This document shows, piece after piece, positions 1-8,549 of a stretch of DNA of 54,195 nt. The stretch covers positions 1 through 54,195 of the forward strand of contig JAUZQO010000067.1 in NCBI GenBank assembly GCA_030950925.1, written 5' to 3'. The notes beneath the pieces were generated by a model, which had not been told where the DNA came from, did not search any database, and saw only the letters and a list, made by a program, of their open reading frames with translations. Both the position numbers and the translations under genes were made by a program. Source of the stretch: Mariprofundaceae bacterium. Lineage in GTDB: Bacteria > Pseudomonadota > Zetaproteobacteria > Mariprofundales > Mariprofundaceae. How positions within the stretch are numbered: the stretch's first letter is position 1; the number at the start of each line of letters is the position of its first letter.

Positions 1-1
1 T

Positions 2-121
2 GGTGTTCCCAAAGAACATTTTTACTACTTTTTGAAGGAGTGTGAGTGGCGTTTTAACAACCCAAGCCCAAAAGAACAATTATCCATTTTAAAACAGTGG
101 GTTAGAAAACATAACGTCTAG
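2..121 (+). CDS. IS1595-type transposase, C-terminal fragment (cut by window edge)
   Basis: An open frame entering from the left edge encodes 39 residues and ends at a TAG at 119-121. It contains the stretch KEHFYYFLKECEWRFNNP, which resembles the C-terminal DDE-domain end (K-x-x-F-x-x-x-x-x-E-x-x-x-RFN) of IS1595/IS1016-type transposases. The gene stops inside a sequence that looks like the terminal inverted repeat of the element, which is usual for this family. The N-terminal part lies outside the window, so whether the element is intact cannot be judged. The family call rests on the short motif only. Confidence 0.7.
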   Translation, partial: GVPKEHFYYFLKECEWRFNNPSPKEQLSILKQWVRKHNV

Positions 122-138
122 TTATCTGGGACAGCCCC
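118..138 (+). mobile_element. Right terminal inverted repeat of the IS1595-type element
   Basis: The sequence around and after the transposase stop reads, on the minus strand, GGGGCTGTCCCAGATAACTA. Starting with GGGGCTGTCCC is the look of IS1595/IS1016 terminal repeats. The transposase stop codon lies inside it. The partner repeat is outside the window, so the exact boundary and target-site duplication cannot be confirmed. Confidence 0.55.
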
Positions 139-320
139 TTATTTTTCATGATAATATCCCTTTTGAAAAAAAAATCAGCATACAAATTCATGCAAACTGT
201 CAGTGCGATAGATTAAGGTAATGTGTTAGCTTGTAAAATTTCATAATGATAGATGAGTGGAGTGGAGAAAGAGTGGATACTCGCTATGCTTGCCGCATTC
301 CAAATATGAGGTATTCGAAC

Positions 321-599
321 ATGGATATTGATGTTCAAAAGGTCGCGATGCTGGCTCGCATTCGCTTGACCGATGAAGAAGCCACTGAACTCGGCCCCCA
401 ACTTTCTAGCATTCTTGCTTATGTCGATCAGTTAGCCGCTGTCGATACAGAAGGCGTGACGCCGACAGCCCATCCCCACGATGCAGCCATGCCTTTGCGT
501 GCCAATGTGGTGACCAATGGTAATCGCCGTGATGCTTTGCAAGCGGTCGCTCCCAAACTTGAATCGGGACTCTATGTCGTTCCCAAGGTGATTGAATAA
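321..599 (+). CDS. gatC: Asp-tRNA(Asn)/Glu-tRNA(Gln) amidotransferase subunit C
   Basis: This 92-residue protein is the small linker subunit of the GatCAB complex, which converts Glu-tRNA(Gln) and/or Asp-tRNA(Asn) to the amide form; GatC wraps between GatA and GatB. The start [20 protein letters not shown] and the mid-protein block [16 protein letters not shown] are typical of the family, as is the end [10 protein letters not shown]. An in-frame ATG exists at 246, but the ATG at 321 gives the family's usual length (about 95 aa) and has a GAGG ribosome-binding site about nine bases upstream, so it is preferred. The stop codon overlaps the gatA start by one base (TAATG), implying translational coupling. 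Confidence 0.93.
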   Translation: MDIDVQKVAMLARIRLTDEEATELGPQLSSILAYVDQLAAVDTEGVTPTAHPHDAAMPLRANVVTNGNRRDALQAVAPKLESGLYVVPKVIE

Positions 600-2089
600 T
601 GCCCTTTTCTTCCTTATCAGAAATAAAAACACGTTTAGATTGCGGTGAAACCACAGCCGTTGAGGTGGCACAGCTTTATTTGGATCGTATTGCAGCGCAT
701 AACGAGCAACTGAATGCTTTTGTGCATTTGGATGCAGACCATGTGTTGGGTCAGGCTCAAGCATCGGATGCTTATCGTGCTGCGCATGGCGTACATGGTG
801 CGCGTGCTTTAGAAGGTTTACCCATTGCCATCAAAGATATTTTTTGCACCCAAGATGGTCCCACCCAATGTTGCTCCAATATTTTGAAGGATTTTCATGC
901 ACCCTATGATGCGCATGTGATTACCAAGCTCAAAGAAGCGGGTGCGGTTTTGGTGGGAAAAACCAATATGGATGAATTTGCCATGGGATCATCGACAGAA
1001 ACATCCGCGTTTGGTGTGTGTCGTAACCCTTGGAATACCGATCGCATCCCTGGTGGTTCTTCGGGCGGTTCAGCTTCGGCAGTGGCCGCAGCGCTTACAC
1101 CTGCGGCATTGGGAACAGATACGGGCGGCTCCATTCGTCAACCTGCGTCCTTAACAGGCATTACGGGCATGAAGCCGACGTATGGCCGTGTCTCTCGCCG
1201 TGGTATCATTGCTTTTGCATCATCCTTGGATCAAGCAGGCCCGATGACCCGTACCGTTAAAGATGCTGCGATGTTGACGGCTGCCATTGAAGGTCATGAC
1301 CCCTTGGATTCAACCACAGTCGCGGACGCACCCCAGTTGGATTGGTTAAAAGCTTGTGAACAGCGCAATATGCAAGGCATGAAAATTGGTGTGCCGAAAG
1401 AATATTTTGTTGAAGGTATGGATGCAGAGGTTCGTGCTTCTGTGGAAGAAGCATTGAAACAATGTGAAGCCTTGGGTGCGGAATTGGTGGATATTTCTTT
1501 GCCGAATACGGATCTTGCTGTGGCTGCCTATTATGTGATTGCGCCATCAGAAGCGTCTGCCAATTTATCGCGTTATGACAGTGTGCGCTTTGGTCATCGT
1601 TGTGAAAACCCAGAAGATTTATTGGATATGTACACCCGCTCCCGCGATGAAGGTTTTGGCTCTGAAGTCAAACGTCGTATTTTAACGGGCGCTTTTGCAC
1701 TTTCTTCAGGTTATTACGATGCTTATTATTTGAAAGCACAACAAGTCCGCACCTTGATTCAACAGGATTTCACCCAAGCTTTTGAAAAGGTCGATGTGAT
1801 TGCTACACCAACAAGCCCTGTCACTGCATTTAAGATTGGTGAAAAAACCGATGATCCATTGACCATGTATTTATCAGATATTTATACCATTGCCGTGAAT
1901 TTGGCTGGTTTACCTGGCTTGTCGCAACCCTGTGGTTTGGCTCAGGGCTTACCTGTGGGCTTGCAGTGGATTGCGCCAGCATGGCGTGAAGATGTATTGT
2001 TGGGTACGGCATCAGCCTATGAAGCAGCAACTGATTGGCACAAACAAGTGCCTGCGGCATTTAATGAAATATCGGGAGGTAAAGCATGA
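599..2089 (+). CDS. gatA: Asp-tRNA(Asn)/Glu-tRNA(Gln) amidotransferase subunit A
   Basis: GatA (496 aa, family about 485) is the amidase subunit that releases ammonia from glutamine for the transamidation of mischarged tRNA. The amidase-signature catalytic triad is visible as Lys79 (GLPIAIKD), Ser154 (PGGSSGGS) and Ser178 (DTGGSIRQP), the same numbering known from Staphylococcus aureus GatA. It starts one base into the gatC stop and ends in a four-base ATGA overlap with gatB. Presence of gatCAB implies that this organism makes Gln-tRNA and/or Asn-tRNA by the indirect route. Whether a GlnRS or AsnRS is also present cannot be seen from this window. Confidence 0.97.
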   Translation: MPFSSLSEIKTRLDCGETTAVEVAQLYLDRIAAHNEQLNAFVHLDADHVLGQAQASDAYRAAHGVHGARALEGLPIAIKDIFCTQDGPTQCCSNILKDFHAPYDAHVITKLKEAGAVLVGKTNMDEFAMGSSTETSAFGVCRNPWNTDRIPGGSSGGSASAVAAALTPAALGTDTGGSIRQPASLTGITGMKPTYGRVSRRGIIAFASSLDQAGPMTRTVKDAAMLTAAIEGHDPLDSTTVADAPQLDWLKACEQRNMQGMKIGVPKEYFVEGMDAEVRASVEEALKQCEALGAELVDISLPNTDLAVAAYYVIAPSEASANLSRYDSVRFGHRCENPEDLLDMYTRSRDEGFGSEVKRRILTGAFALSSGYYDAYYLKAQQVRTLIQQDFTQAFEKVDVIATPTSPVTAFKIGEKTDDPLTMYLSDIYTIAVNLAGLPGLSQPCGLAQGLPVGLQWIAPAWREDVLLGTASAYEAATDWHKQVPAAFNEISGGKA

Positions 2090-3522
2090 GCTGGGAAGTT
2101 GTGATTGGACTGGAAGTGCATTGCCAAATCAATACCAAGACCAAAGCTTTTTGTGGTTGTTCGACTGCTTTTGGTGCTGAACCGAATACCCAAACTTGCC
2201 CTGTTTGCTTGGGTATGCCAGGGCAATTGCCCGTGTTAAATGCGGTGGCGGTGGATAAAACCATTTTAACTGGCTTAGCCATTTATGCCGACATCAACCT
2301 TGAATCCAAGTTTGATCGTAAAAACTATTTTTATCCTGATTTGCCCAAAGGTTATCAAATTACGCAATTTACTGTGCCGTTGGTCGAACACGGGCATATT
2401 GATATTGTCACCAAGAGCAGAGGGGCGAAACGCATTGGTGTGACGCGGATTCACATGGAAGAAGATGCAGGGAAATCCATGCATGAAGGTTTGGATGCTG
2501 TGTCTCATATCGATTTGAACCGTTCGGGCATTCCCTTGATGGAGATTGTATCTGAACCAGATATGCGCTCTTCCGATGAAGCCATTGCCTATTTGAAAAA
2601 TTTGCATCAAGTGATTCGTTTCTTGGGTGTCTCGGGCGCTGATATGGAAAAAGGACAGTTCCGTTGTGATGCGAATGTATCGGTACGCCGCCCTGGTGAA
2701 CCATTTGGCACGCGGACTGAAATGAAAAACATGAATTCATTTCGCTTTATCAAACAAGCCATTGATTATGAAGTCGTGCGTCAAATTGAAGTGATTGAAG
2801 ATGGTGGCGCAGTGATTCAGGAATCGCGTTTGTGGGATTCAGTGAAAAATGAATCACGTTCGATGCGTACCAAAGAAGAAGCCAATGATTATCGTTATTT
2901 TCCTGAACCTGATTTACCACCATTGCGTGTATCTCAATTGGAAGTTGATAATATCAAAGCGGGTATGCCTGAGTTACCCCATCAATTGCATGCGCGCTTT
3001 GAGGCTGAGTTTGGTCTTTCAGCCTATGATGCGGATGTATTGACGCAAACGCGTGAATTATCGGGTTGGTATGAAGCCTTGGTGGCTGCCCACCCTGCTG
3101 ACCCCAAACGCTGTGCCAACTGGATGGCCAATGAATTGCTGGGTCGTTTAAAAGAAATGAACAAGGATCTTGCCCACTGTCCTATTTCAGCACAAGCCTT
3201 TGCACAGTTGTTGGATCGCATGGCTGATAGCACGATTTCAGGTAAAACAGCCAAGGATGTCTTGGATGCGATGATGGAAACTGGCGTCTCTGCCGATGAC
3301 TTCATTGAAGCCAAAGGCTTGAAACAAGTCAGTGATTCAGGTGAGATTGATGCCATGATTCAAGCCATTATGGATGCGAATCCCAATCAATTGGCAGCAT
3401 ATCGTGGTGGTAAAGAAAAGTTGTTTGGTTTTTTTGTCGGTCAAGTGATGAAAGCATCCAAGGGGCAAGCCAATCCTGCGATGGTGAATCAGCGTTTGAA
3501 GGAGCTTTTAAAAGCTTCGTAA
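2086..3522 (+). CDS. gatB: Asp-tRNA(Asn)/Glu-tRNA(Gln) amidotransferase subunit B
   Basis: GatB (478 aa, normal length) phosphorylates the tRNA-bound Glu/Asp and uses ammonia channelled from GatA. The N-terminus [13 protein letters not shown] and the metal-binding cysteines CGC...CPVCLG are characteristic, followed by [12 protein letters not shown] of the kinase core and a C-terminal tail domain ending [14 protein letters not shown] (YqeY-like). The start overlaps the gatA stop by four bases and is preceded by GGGAGGT. It is the last gene of the gatCAB operon; two hairpins follow. Confidence 0.97.
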   Translation: MSWEVVIGLEVHCQINTKTKAFCGCSTAFGAEPNTQTCPVCLGMPGQLPVLNAVAVDKTILTGLAIYADINLESKFDRKNYFYPDLPKGYQITQFTVPLVEHGHIDIVTKSRGAKRIGVTRIHMEEDAGKSMHEGLDAVSHIDLNRSGIPLMEIVSEPDMRSSDEAIAYLKNLHQVIRFLGVSGADMEKGQFRCDANVSVRRPGEPFGTRTEMKNMNSFRFIKQAIDYEVVRQIEVIEDGGAVIQESRLWDSVKNESRSMRTKEEANDYRYFPEPDLPPLRVSQLEVDNIKAGMPELPHQLHARFEAEFGLSAYDADVLTQTRELSGWYEALVAAHPADPKRCANWMANELLGRLKEMNKDLAHCPISAQAFAQLLDRMADSTISGKTAKDVLDAMMETGVSADDFIEAKGLKQVSDSGEIDAMIQAIMDANPNQLAAYRGGKEKLFGFFVGQVMKASKGQANPAMVNQRLKELLKAS

Positions 3523-3537
3523 CATTGCTTTAAAAAT

Positions 3538-3581
3538 ACACGCCATGTTGAAATATCATTCAATATGGCGTGTTATATTTT
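3538..3581 (+). terminator. Hairpin terminator after gatB
   Basis: The arms ACACGCCATGTTGAA (3538-3552) and TTCAATATGGCGTGT (3559-3573) pair over 15 bases with one mismatch and a six-base loop, followed by TATATTTT. The position just after the gatB stop fits transcription termination of the gatCAB operon. Confidence 0.75.
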
Positions 3582-3596
3582 CATCCAACTTACCAT

Positions 3597-3638
3597 AAAA
3601 AAAACGCTCCCAAATTTAAATATCTGGGAGCGTTTTTT
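3597..3638. terminator. Bidirectional terminator between gatB and the minus-strand gene
   Basis: AAAACGCTCCCA (3601-3612) pairs perfectly with TGGGAGCGTTTT (3625-3636), flanked by an A-run on the left and a T-run on the right. That arrangement can terminate transcription from both sides. It lies between convergent genes (gatB on plus, the membrane protein ending at 3658 on minus). Confidence 0.85.
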
Positions 3639-3657
3639 ATTCAAATTGAGATCAATA

Positions 3658-4392
3658 TTATTTTTTCTTTGGAGCCACAGGCGTTTTGAGAGGGTCTCGA
3701 AAGCCAAGACCTTTTTTATCTTTAAATCCAACCTGACCAATAAAGAAGTATGCAAACATATAAATAAAGATAGATAAGAACATCACAAAATAAGTAATGA
3801 CAATAAAAATACCTTGATCCACATTCATGACGATTTGAGTGCCTTCATTGTTTTTCTGCATGCTTTGAATGCTAAAAACTTCTGCTTGAATACGTAGAGC
3901 CTTTCCTGAAATTTCAGCAATATATTGTTCAGAGAAAAAATCGTTCAATTTTTTACTTAAGTCAGCCTGTAAAACTTGGGGATCCTGACCCCAAATATTA
4001 AACCCTGCATCATTGGAACTTTTGCCTCGAATGGTCAATAAAACAGGTTCTTCTATGGTCAAATAGAAAGACTTTTTGTCATTATTAAATTGAACCTTGG
4101 CTGTCACAGTCATGCTTCCCCATGTTTGCTTTAAACCTGATGCCAAAGTGATATTGGATTTCAAATAAAAATCGCCTGAATCCAAGATTGTAAACATTGG
4201 ATCCACCATTTCATACTTGATATGGGTTTTCTCGGAAACACCATCGATAAAAAAGATAGGCTCCATTTGTGCTTGAACATTGGCTTTGGGTATGTCTACA
4301 GTGATTTGACCCACCTTAAAAAATAAAAGCCCCAGTGTTGAGATAATAAAAAATATCATCCCAACCCGAAACAATAACTGTTTACTCAACAT
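3658..4392 (-). CDS. Two-TM envelope protein with a possible DUF1439-like domain, function unknown
   Basis: This 244-residue protein is not recognised with confidence. It has an N-terminal hydrophobic segment at about residues 8-26, then a soluble beta-rich region (about 30-185), a second strongly hydrophobic segment at about 192-218, and a basic tail ending PVAPKKK. The soluble part, with a DxSKKLNDFF-type helix after alternating strands, faintly resembles the YceB/DUF1439 lipid-binding-like domain, but the lipobox is absent. The start has an AGGAG ribosome-binding site about eight bases upstream. It lies downstream of the cytochrome and oxidase genes on the same strand, but a repeat element (4423-4577) separates it from them, so co-transcription is uncertain. 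Confidence 0.6.
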   Translation of the reverse strand: MLSKQLLFRVGMIFFIISTLGLLFFKVGQITVDIPKANVQAQMEPIFFIDGVSEKTHIKYEMVDPMFTILDSGDFYLKSNITLASGLKQTWGSMTVTAKVQFNNDKKSFYLTIEEPVLLTIRGKSSNDAGFNIWGQDPQVLQADLSKKLNDFFSEQYIAEISGKALRIQAEVFSIQSMQKNNEGTQIVMNVDQGIFIVITYFVMFLSIFIYMFAYFFIGQVGFKDKKGLGFRDPLKTPVAPKKK

Positions 4393-4422
4393 AATCGAAC
4401 TCCTGTATTATTCATGAATAAT

Positions 4423-4577
4423 AAACGGCATTGCTATCATCGTTTAAATATTAATGAATCCTGACCGTCACACCCGAAATCTTGTATCGGGAATCTAGGG
4501 TTTAAAGAGACCCTCGACACAAGCACTCGAGGGTGACGTGATAATTTCATACTTAAACGACTATAGCAACACCGTTT
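4423..4577 (-). repeat. MITE-like palindromic repeat, copy A
   Basis: A 155-base element is bounded by about 31-base terminal inverted repeats (4423-4457 and 4547-4577: AAACGGnnTTGCTATnnTCGTTTAArTAT) with few mismatches. Inside are two hairpins, CCCGA...TCGGG and ACCCTCGA...TCGAGGGT. On the minus strand it matches the order of motifs in the copies at 16389 and 21043: GTTTAAGTAT, then a CGAG-TGCTTGT-loop hairpin, then AGATTCCCGAT. It has no coding capacity. It begins five bases after the cytochrome stop codon, so it may act as a terminator or mRNA stabiliser. Confidence 0.75.
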
Positions 4578-4581
4578 GCTA

Positions 4582-5613
4582 TCAAGGGTGCTTCTGACCA
4601 CCTTCAAATTTACATTTACACAACTTACGAATGTGTTTCACCAAGTCTTTAATTTCAACATCACTTAAAGTCTTGCTCCAAGGTGGCATCAATGCCGATT
4701 TATTCACCGACAAACCACCTTCTTTGATCGCTTTGAATAGTTCTCCATCGGTTCGTGCGCTTAGGTATTTAGTATCCGAATGGTTGCGCGGTTGAACACC
4801 CATATCACGTGAATTGATCCCTGAACCTTTACCTGAAATACCATGGCATTGCATACAATAAATACGATAGTTTTTGGCAGCAGACTGTGCTGCAAAACTA
4901 TTCATACTGGTTTTATTGCTATCCAAAGAGATAATATAATTGACAATTTTCTGCATATCCTCTTCAGATAGTTCGCGTGTTGGCATCCAAGTCCGATGAT
5001 TCCAAGCTTGAGGATCACGAATAATACTTAACATATACTCAGGTTTTAAACGCTCCGCTGCGGTATAAAGTTCAGGACCTGAAACACCGCCATAACCAGG
5101 TTCAATACTGTGGCATGCCATACAACCATTGACCTTATTAAACATCATGTCACCCATCGCACCCGCTGTGATAGTTGGATCAAAATGTTCAGCTTTAATC
5201 AGCGCATTTTTTGGTTTTAACTCTGATAAAGCAATCGCAACATTCTGAGCATCCATCGCACTCAAGATGACATGGGGTTTGAATGAACCATGGCGAATGG
5301 TATCCCACTTTTTACCCGTTTGAGCATGATCCAAATAGAATGTTCCTGAAGGTCGAATTTGGGTGGGGTGTTGTAACCATGTTGCCAACCAATGTTGATT
5401 ATACTTGTTACCTGCATAATATAAATCAGGTCCTTTGCGCCATAATCCTGCGGTTTTTAGCCCAATATCACCTGAAATATTGTGACAAGAAGCACAATTT
5501 TGTTTTTTCATGACTTTGAAGCCATCATAAGCACCCGCTGAAGCATTCACACTCCATAAGAGCATGGTAACCGCAGCGACCGTGGATAGTGTGCGTAACA
5601 CGCTATTCATCAT
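4582..5613 (-). CDS. Triheme periplasmic cytochrome c, possible NcgB-NcgC fusion
   Basis: This 343-residue protein has a signal peptide (residues 1 to about 27, cleavage near ASAGA) and three c-heme sites: CASCH (40-44), CMACH (164-168) and CMQCH (253-257). Candidate axial methionines include Met120, Met210 (TWMP) and Met309 (ALMPPW). The layout suggests a diheme N-terminal half (about 28-235) joined to a mono-heme class I domain (about 240-335). The start directly follows the stop of the multicopper oxidase gene, so the two are surely one operon. In Nitrosomonas europaea the ncgA oxidase gene is followed by separate diheme (ncgB) and monoheme (ncgC) cytochrome genes; a fusion of the two is my inference. 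It should carry electrons to or from the oxidase in the periplasm. Confidence 0.85.
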   Translation of the reverse strand: MMNSVLRTLSTVAAVTMLLWSVNASAGAYDGFKVMKKQNCASCHNISGDIGLKTAGLWRKGPDLYYAGNKYNQHWLATWLQHPTQIRPSGTFYLDHAQTGKKWDTIRHGSFKPHVILSAMDAQNVAIALSELKPKNALIKAEHFDPTITAGAMGDMMFNKVNGCMACHSIEPGYGGVSGPELYTAAERLKPEYMLSIIRDPQAWNHRTWMPTRELSEEDMQKIVNYIISLDSNKTSMNSFAAQSAAKNYRIYCMQCHGISGKGSGINSRDMGVQPRNHSDTKYLSARTDGELFKAIKEGGLSVNKSALMPPWSKTLSDVEIKDLVKHIRKLCKCKFEGGQKHP

Positions 5614-6669
5614 TTACATGCCCCTGCGTTGACGCGCATTGGGAACACCACGCAAACGCGGTTGTTCAAACAAGCCATAGCCTTTTTTCATGGATTCGGT
5701 GTAGTAAAAATCAGGATCGTAATTGACATCTTTCCATACATACCAATCATCCACTGGCGTGCCTGCATATTCTTGCACAGTTAAAGGGCCACCTGGGAAT
5801 TTACCTCCCGCAGTCACATGTTTATCGACATGATCATGAAAAATGAAGCGACCTTGTTTGTGGTTGGCAGTATAAATCGCATCATAGCGTTCACCTGGTG
5901 CAATCACCTGTGTTTCACCCATATAAGGCGATGCCAAAGGAAGGCCATCTTTATGCGTAATCGTCCAATCATGACCATGAATATGCATGGAGTGAGTGGC
6001 ACCACCCGCACCGACAAAGCGAATACGCATGACATCCCCTGTTTTCATGCGAATGGGCTGGTTATAGGGAAATGAACGACCATTCACTGAAAAATAGTCG
6101 TCAGTATCATAAGGTGTTCCGCCTGTACCATATTTCATGGCATTTTTAGATTCCCATGTGGATAACATCATAATCACTTCATGGGTCACTGTTTTTTCAA
6201 GTGCTGTTGGGTTTTTTGGATCAATAATAATGGGCCCCCACATACCACGAATACCCACATGTTCATTCACATTCACATGGCAGTGATACCAAAGCGTACC
6301 TGGACGGTCGGCTTTGAATTTATAAGTAAAAGTTGTGCCTGGTTTGATGGGTTGTTGGGTAATACCTGGAACACCATCCATGCGCCATGTGCCCATTTGA
6401 TGAAAACCATGCCAATGAATGGTATGTGGTAATGATGTGTTGTTGGTGACATGAATAATCAAATCGTCACCTTCTTTCGCGTGAATCAATGGTCCTGGAA
6501 CTTGCCGATTAAAAGCAAAGACCTTGTAATTCAAATCGGGCGCGACTGCAATGGTCATCTCATCAATGGTCATATTCATTTCGCGTGTTGCGGCTTGTGC
6601 GCTTATAGATATAGCACATAGCCCTGTTAACAGCAGTGCTGCCAACATCCTTGTTAATTTTTTCATCAC
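5614..6669 (-). CDS. Two-domain multicopper oxidase, NcgA-like (type C)
   Basis: This 351-residue periplasmic protein has a Sec signal peptide (1 to about 26, SAQAA) and two cupredoxin domains. Domain 1 carries H82xxHWHG and WYHC130H...H137...M143, supplying a type-1 copper site plus trinuclear ligands. Domain 2 carries H226xxHIHGH and FHDH (278-280), where the type-1 cysteine is replaced by Asp279. A blue copper site in domain 1 only is the type C arrangement known for the Nitrosomonas europaea two-domain oxidase NcgA, linked there to nitrite tolerance and the nirK cluster. It is not a NirK, because its trinuclear histidines are complete. It could oxidise copper, a small reductant or cytochrome electrons. 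It is divergent from a tetR gene and a dyad overlaps its probable promoter. Confidence 0.85.
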   Translation of the reverse strand: MMKKLTRMLAALLLTGLCAISISAQAATREMNMTIDEMTIAVAPDLNYKVFAFNRQVPGPLIHAKEGDDLIIHVTNNTSLPHTIHWHGFHQMGTWRMDGVPGITQQPIKPGTTFTYKFKADRPGTLWYHCHVNVNEHVGIRGMWGPIIIDPKNPTALEKTVTHEVIMMLSTWESKNAMKYGTGGTPYDTDDYFSVNGRSFPYNQPIRMKTGDVMRIRFVGAGGATHSMHIHGHDWTITHKDGLPLASPYMGETQVIAPGERYDAIYTANHKQGRFIFHDHVDKHVTAGGKFPGGPLTVQEYAGTPVDDWYVWKDVNYDPDFYYTESMKKGYGLFEQPRLRGVPNARQRRGM

Positions 6670-6724
6670 CCCTACCTCCTCATCGTTTTAAAAGTTACAT
6701 TTAAAATACAACTTATAAAGACGC

Positions 6725-6753
6725 ATACAAGATATACCTTTAACGTTTGTCAA
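6725..6753 (-). promoter_or_regulatory. Candidate sigma-70 promoter of the oxidase/cytochrome operon
   Basis: On the minus strand a perfect TTGACA (6748-6753) is followed, after 17 bases, by TTGTAT (6725-6730), about 55 bases before the oxidase start. The -35 box lies inside the dyad at 6747-6762, so a bound repressor would block it. Confidence 0.4.
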
Positions 6754-6762
6754 GTCTGACAA
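6747..6762. promoter_or_regulatory. Dyad TTGTCA-N4-TGACAA, candidate TetR operator
   Basis: A perfect inverted repeat of six-base arms with a four-base centre sits in the 200-base gap between the divergent oxidase operon (minus) and the tetR-RND operon (plus). TetR regulators usually bind such dyads next to their own gene. Binding here could control both units; this is an inference from position and symmetry. Confidence 0.5.
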
Positions 6763-6870
6763 TGTGGTAAAAGCATGAAACAAGCCAATACCTTGACAGC
6801 CTTGCATACCCTTCCTACAGTACCGCCCGACCATTCGGTTAGTTTGCAATATTTAATAGGAAATATGTTC

Positions 6871-7497
6871 ATGCCAAACACCACGCTTTCATCCGTAACG
6901 GATATTCTTTTTGCTGCTGAATCACTGTTTTCAGCCCATGGTTATGATGGTGTATCCATGCAACAAGTCGCCAAAGAAGCGCATATTTCAAAGTCTAATA
7001 TTTATCATCATTTCGCATCCAAAGATGATTTATATATGTCTGTTTTAAAGCATGGGTGTCAGGAAGTTCAAAATTTAACCCAACGTTTGAATCAAGGGGA
7101 AGGGAGCATCATCGAACGGTTAACAACCTTTTCTCAAGAACACTTAAAACACCTCAATAAGAAACAATCACTTTCCAAGCTTATCTTGCGTGAACTATTG
7201 GATAGTAGCAGTGAGCGTGGGCGTGAACTGGCGCAACAAGTCTTCAATGAACAATTTGCGCAGATGCGTCAATTACTACAATCAGGGCAAGCGAATGGTG
7301 AAGTTCGCCAAGATGTGGATGCGGCGCATATGGCGACTGCCATTGCAGGACTCAATGTTTTTTTGTTTCAAGTGTGGCCCATGTTGCAACATTTTCCCGA
7401 TTCAGCCTTTCAACATCAATCCGATAGTGGTGACATCATGCTTGAGCTATTACTGCATGGTTTAAGCTCACCCAAACAAGAAGGAGTATCCTCATGA
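6871..7497 (+). CDS. TetR/AcrR-family transcriptional regulator
   Basis: This 208-residue protein has an N-terminal helix-turn-helix typical of TetR: ILFAAESLFSAHGYDGVSMQQVAKEAHISKSNIYHHFASKDDLY, in two adjoining halves at about residues 13-56. The C-terminal ligand-binding half is helical. An open frame extends upstream to 6775, but the ATG at 6871 begins the family-typical N-terminus and lies nine bases after AGGA, so it is chosen. The stop overlaps the membrane-fusion-protein start (ATGA), placing the regulator first in the RND efflux operon, a common arrangement for AcrR-like repressors of drug pumps. Its ligand is unknown. Confidence 0.9.
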   Translation: MPNTTLSSVTDILFAAESLFSAHGYDGVSMQQVAKEAHISKSNIYHHFASKDDLYMSVLKHGCQEVQNLTQRLNQGEGSIIERLTTFSQEHLKHLNKKQSLSKLILRELLDSSSERGRELAQQVFNEQFAQMRQLLQSGQANGEVRQDVDAAHMATAIAGLNVFLFQVWPMLQHFPDSAFQHQSDSGDIMLELLLHGLSSPKQEGVSS

Positions 7498-8549
7498 AAA
7501 ATTTTCTCTTATGCCTTGCCGTTATCATCGCTTGGAGTGCGGCGGCTGATGCAAAAGATAATGCCCCGATCCATCGCATTAAAATCACCACTACCCACAG
7601 TATCACACAAAAAGTTGAAGTAATTGAGCATGCCTTGGGGCGCATCGAAGATCCGACAGGCACAACGATTTCCGCTGAAGTTCCAGCGCGTATTCGTCAA
7701 GTCATGGTCGATGTTGGGCAACAGGTTCATAAGGGTGATACACTGGCACAGCTAGACAGCACGGATATGTATTTGGCAGTCAAAGCCGCCAAAGCCAAGT
7801 TTGCCAGTGCCAAAGCGCAAGCCAAAAACCAACACGCCGTGGTCAAACGCTATGCAACATTGGCGCAAGATAAATTTATTTCCACAACCATGTTGGAACA
7901 AGCCCAAACCCAAGCCATTGCATTAAAAAAATCCGTGCAAGCAAGCCAAGCTCAACTCAAACAAGCCCAACACAATGCGCGCCGCACACGTATTCTTGCC
8001 CCCTATGATGGCACGGTGCAACAACGAATGGTTGCTGCGGGTGATTATATTGGTGTAGGGAAACCGATGTTTAAGTTGGTTAGTCAAGCAGCCTTACAAG
8101 TGGTGCTTTCAATCCCAGAAACACGTAGTCGTCATATTCATGTGGGTACGCCAGTGCGTTTACACCTACCTCAAGATACGAAAATAACCATTACAAGCAT
8201 TCATGAATTAAGCCCTGCCATTGTGTCTCGTAGCAATGCTTTAGAAGTACGCATGCAACTTGCACCGCAGCAAGGCTGGTATGCAGGGGGTACAGTGATT
8301 GCCGATTTAATTGTTGCAAGCCACCCACAAGCAGTGCTTGTACCCGAGGAATCGGTGGTTTTACGCCCTCAAGGTGATGTCGTGTATGTGGTGGATGACG
8401 ATCATGTGCGTGCAGTTGATGTACATACGGGTGTGCGAAAAAATAATTGGGTAGAAATCACACAGGGTTTACAAGCTGGTCAAGTCATTGCCCAAATTGG
8501 CGCAGCCTTTTTAAGTGATGGCGCATTGATTACGGTAACACAACCATGA
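7494..8549 (+). CDS. RND efflux periplasmic adaptor (membrane fusion protein)
   Basis: This 351-residue protein of the AcrA/MdtA type bridges the inner-membrane pump and the outer-membrane channel. It has a signal peptide (1 to about 20, SAAADAKD). A lipoyl half-motif follows (VPARIRQVMVDVGQQVHKGDTLAQLD), then an alanine/glutamine-rich hairpin coiled coil (about 85-165), a second lipoyl half (RILAPYDGTVQQRMVAAGDYIGVG) and beta-barrel/membrane-proximal domains. No lipobox cysteine is visible at the signal cleavage region. The gene overlaps tetR by four bases and the pump gene by four bases, so translation is coupled across the operon. The substrate cannot be deduced. Confidence 0.92.
   Translation: MKNFLLCLAVIIAWSAAADAKDNAPIHRIKITTTHSITQKVEVIEHALGRIEDPTGTTISAEVPARIRQVMVDVGQQVHKGDTLAQLDSTDMYLAVKAAKAKFASAKAQAKNQHAVVKRYATLAQDKFISTTMLEQAQTQAIALKKSVQASQAQLKQAQHNARRTRILAPYDGTVQQRMVAAGDYIGVGKPMFKLVSQAALQVVLSIPETRSRHIHVGTPVRLHLPQDTKITITSIHELSPAIVSRSNALEVRMQLAPQQGWYAGGTVIADLIVASHPQAVLVPEESVVLRPQGDVVYVVDDDHVRAVDVHTGVRKNNWVEITQGLQAGQVIAQIGAAFLSDGALITVTQP

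Noticed and set aside
5614-6669. Copper nitrite reductase NirK
   Set aside because: The protein keeps HWHG, WYHCH, HIHGH and FHDH, the complete trinuclear set of a multicopper oxidase, and lacks the NirK pattern.
6775-6870. N-terminal extension of the TetR frame from 6775
   Set aside because: The added 32 residues lie before the family's usual start and have no ribosome-binding site, and they would run through the gap just after the dyad; the ATG at 6871 fits better.
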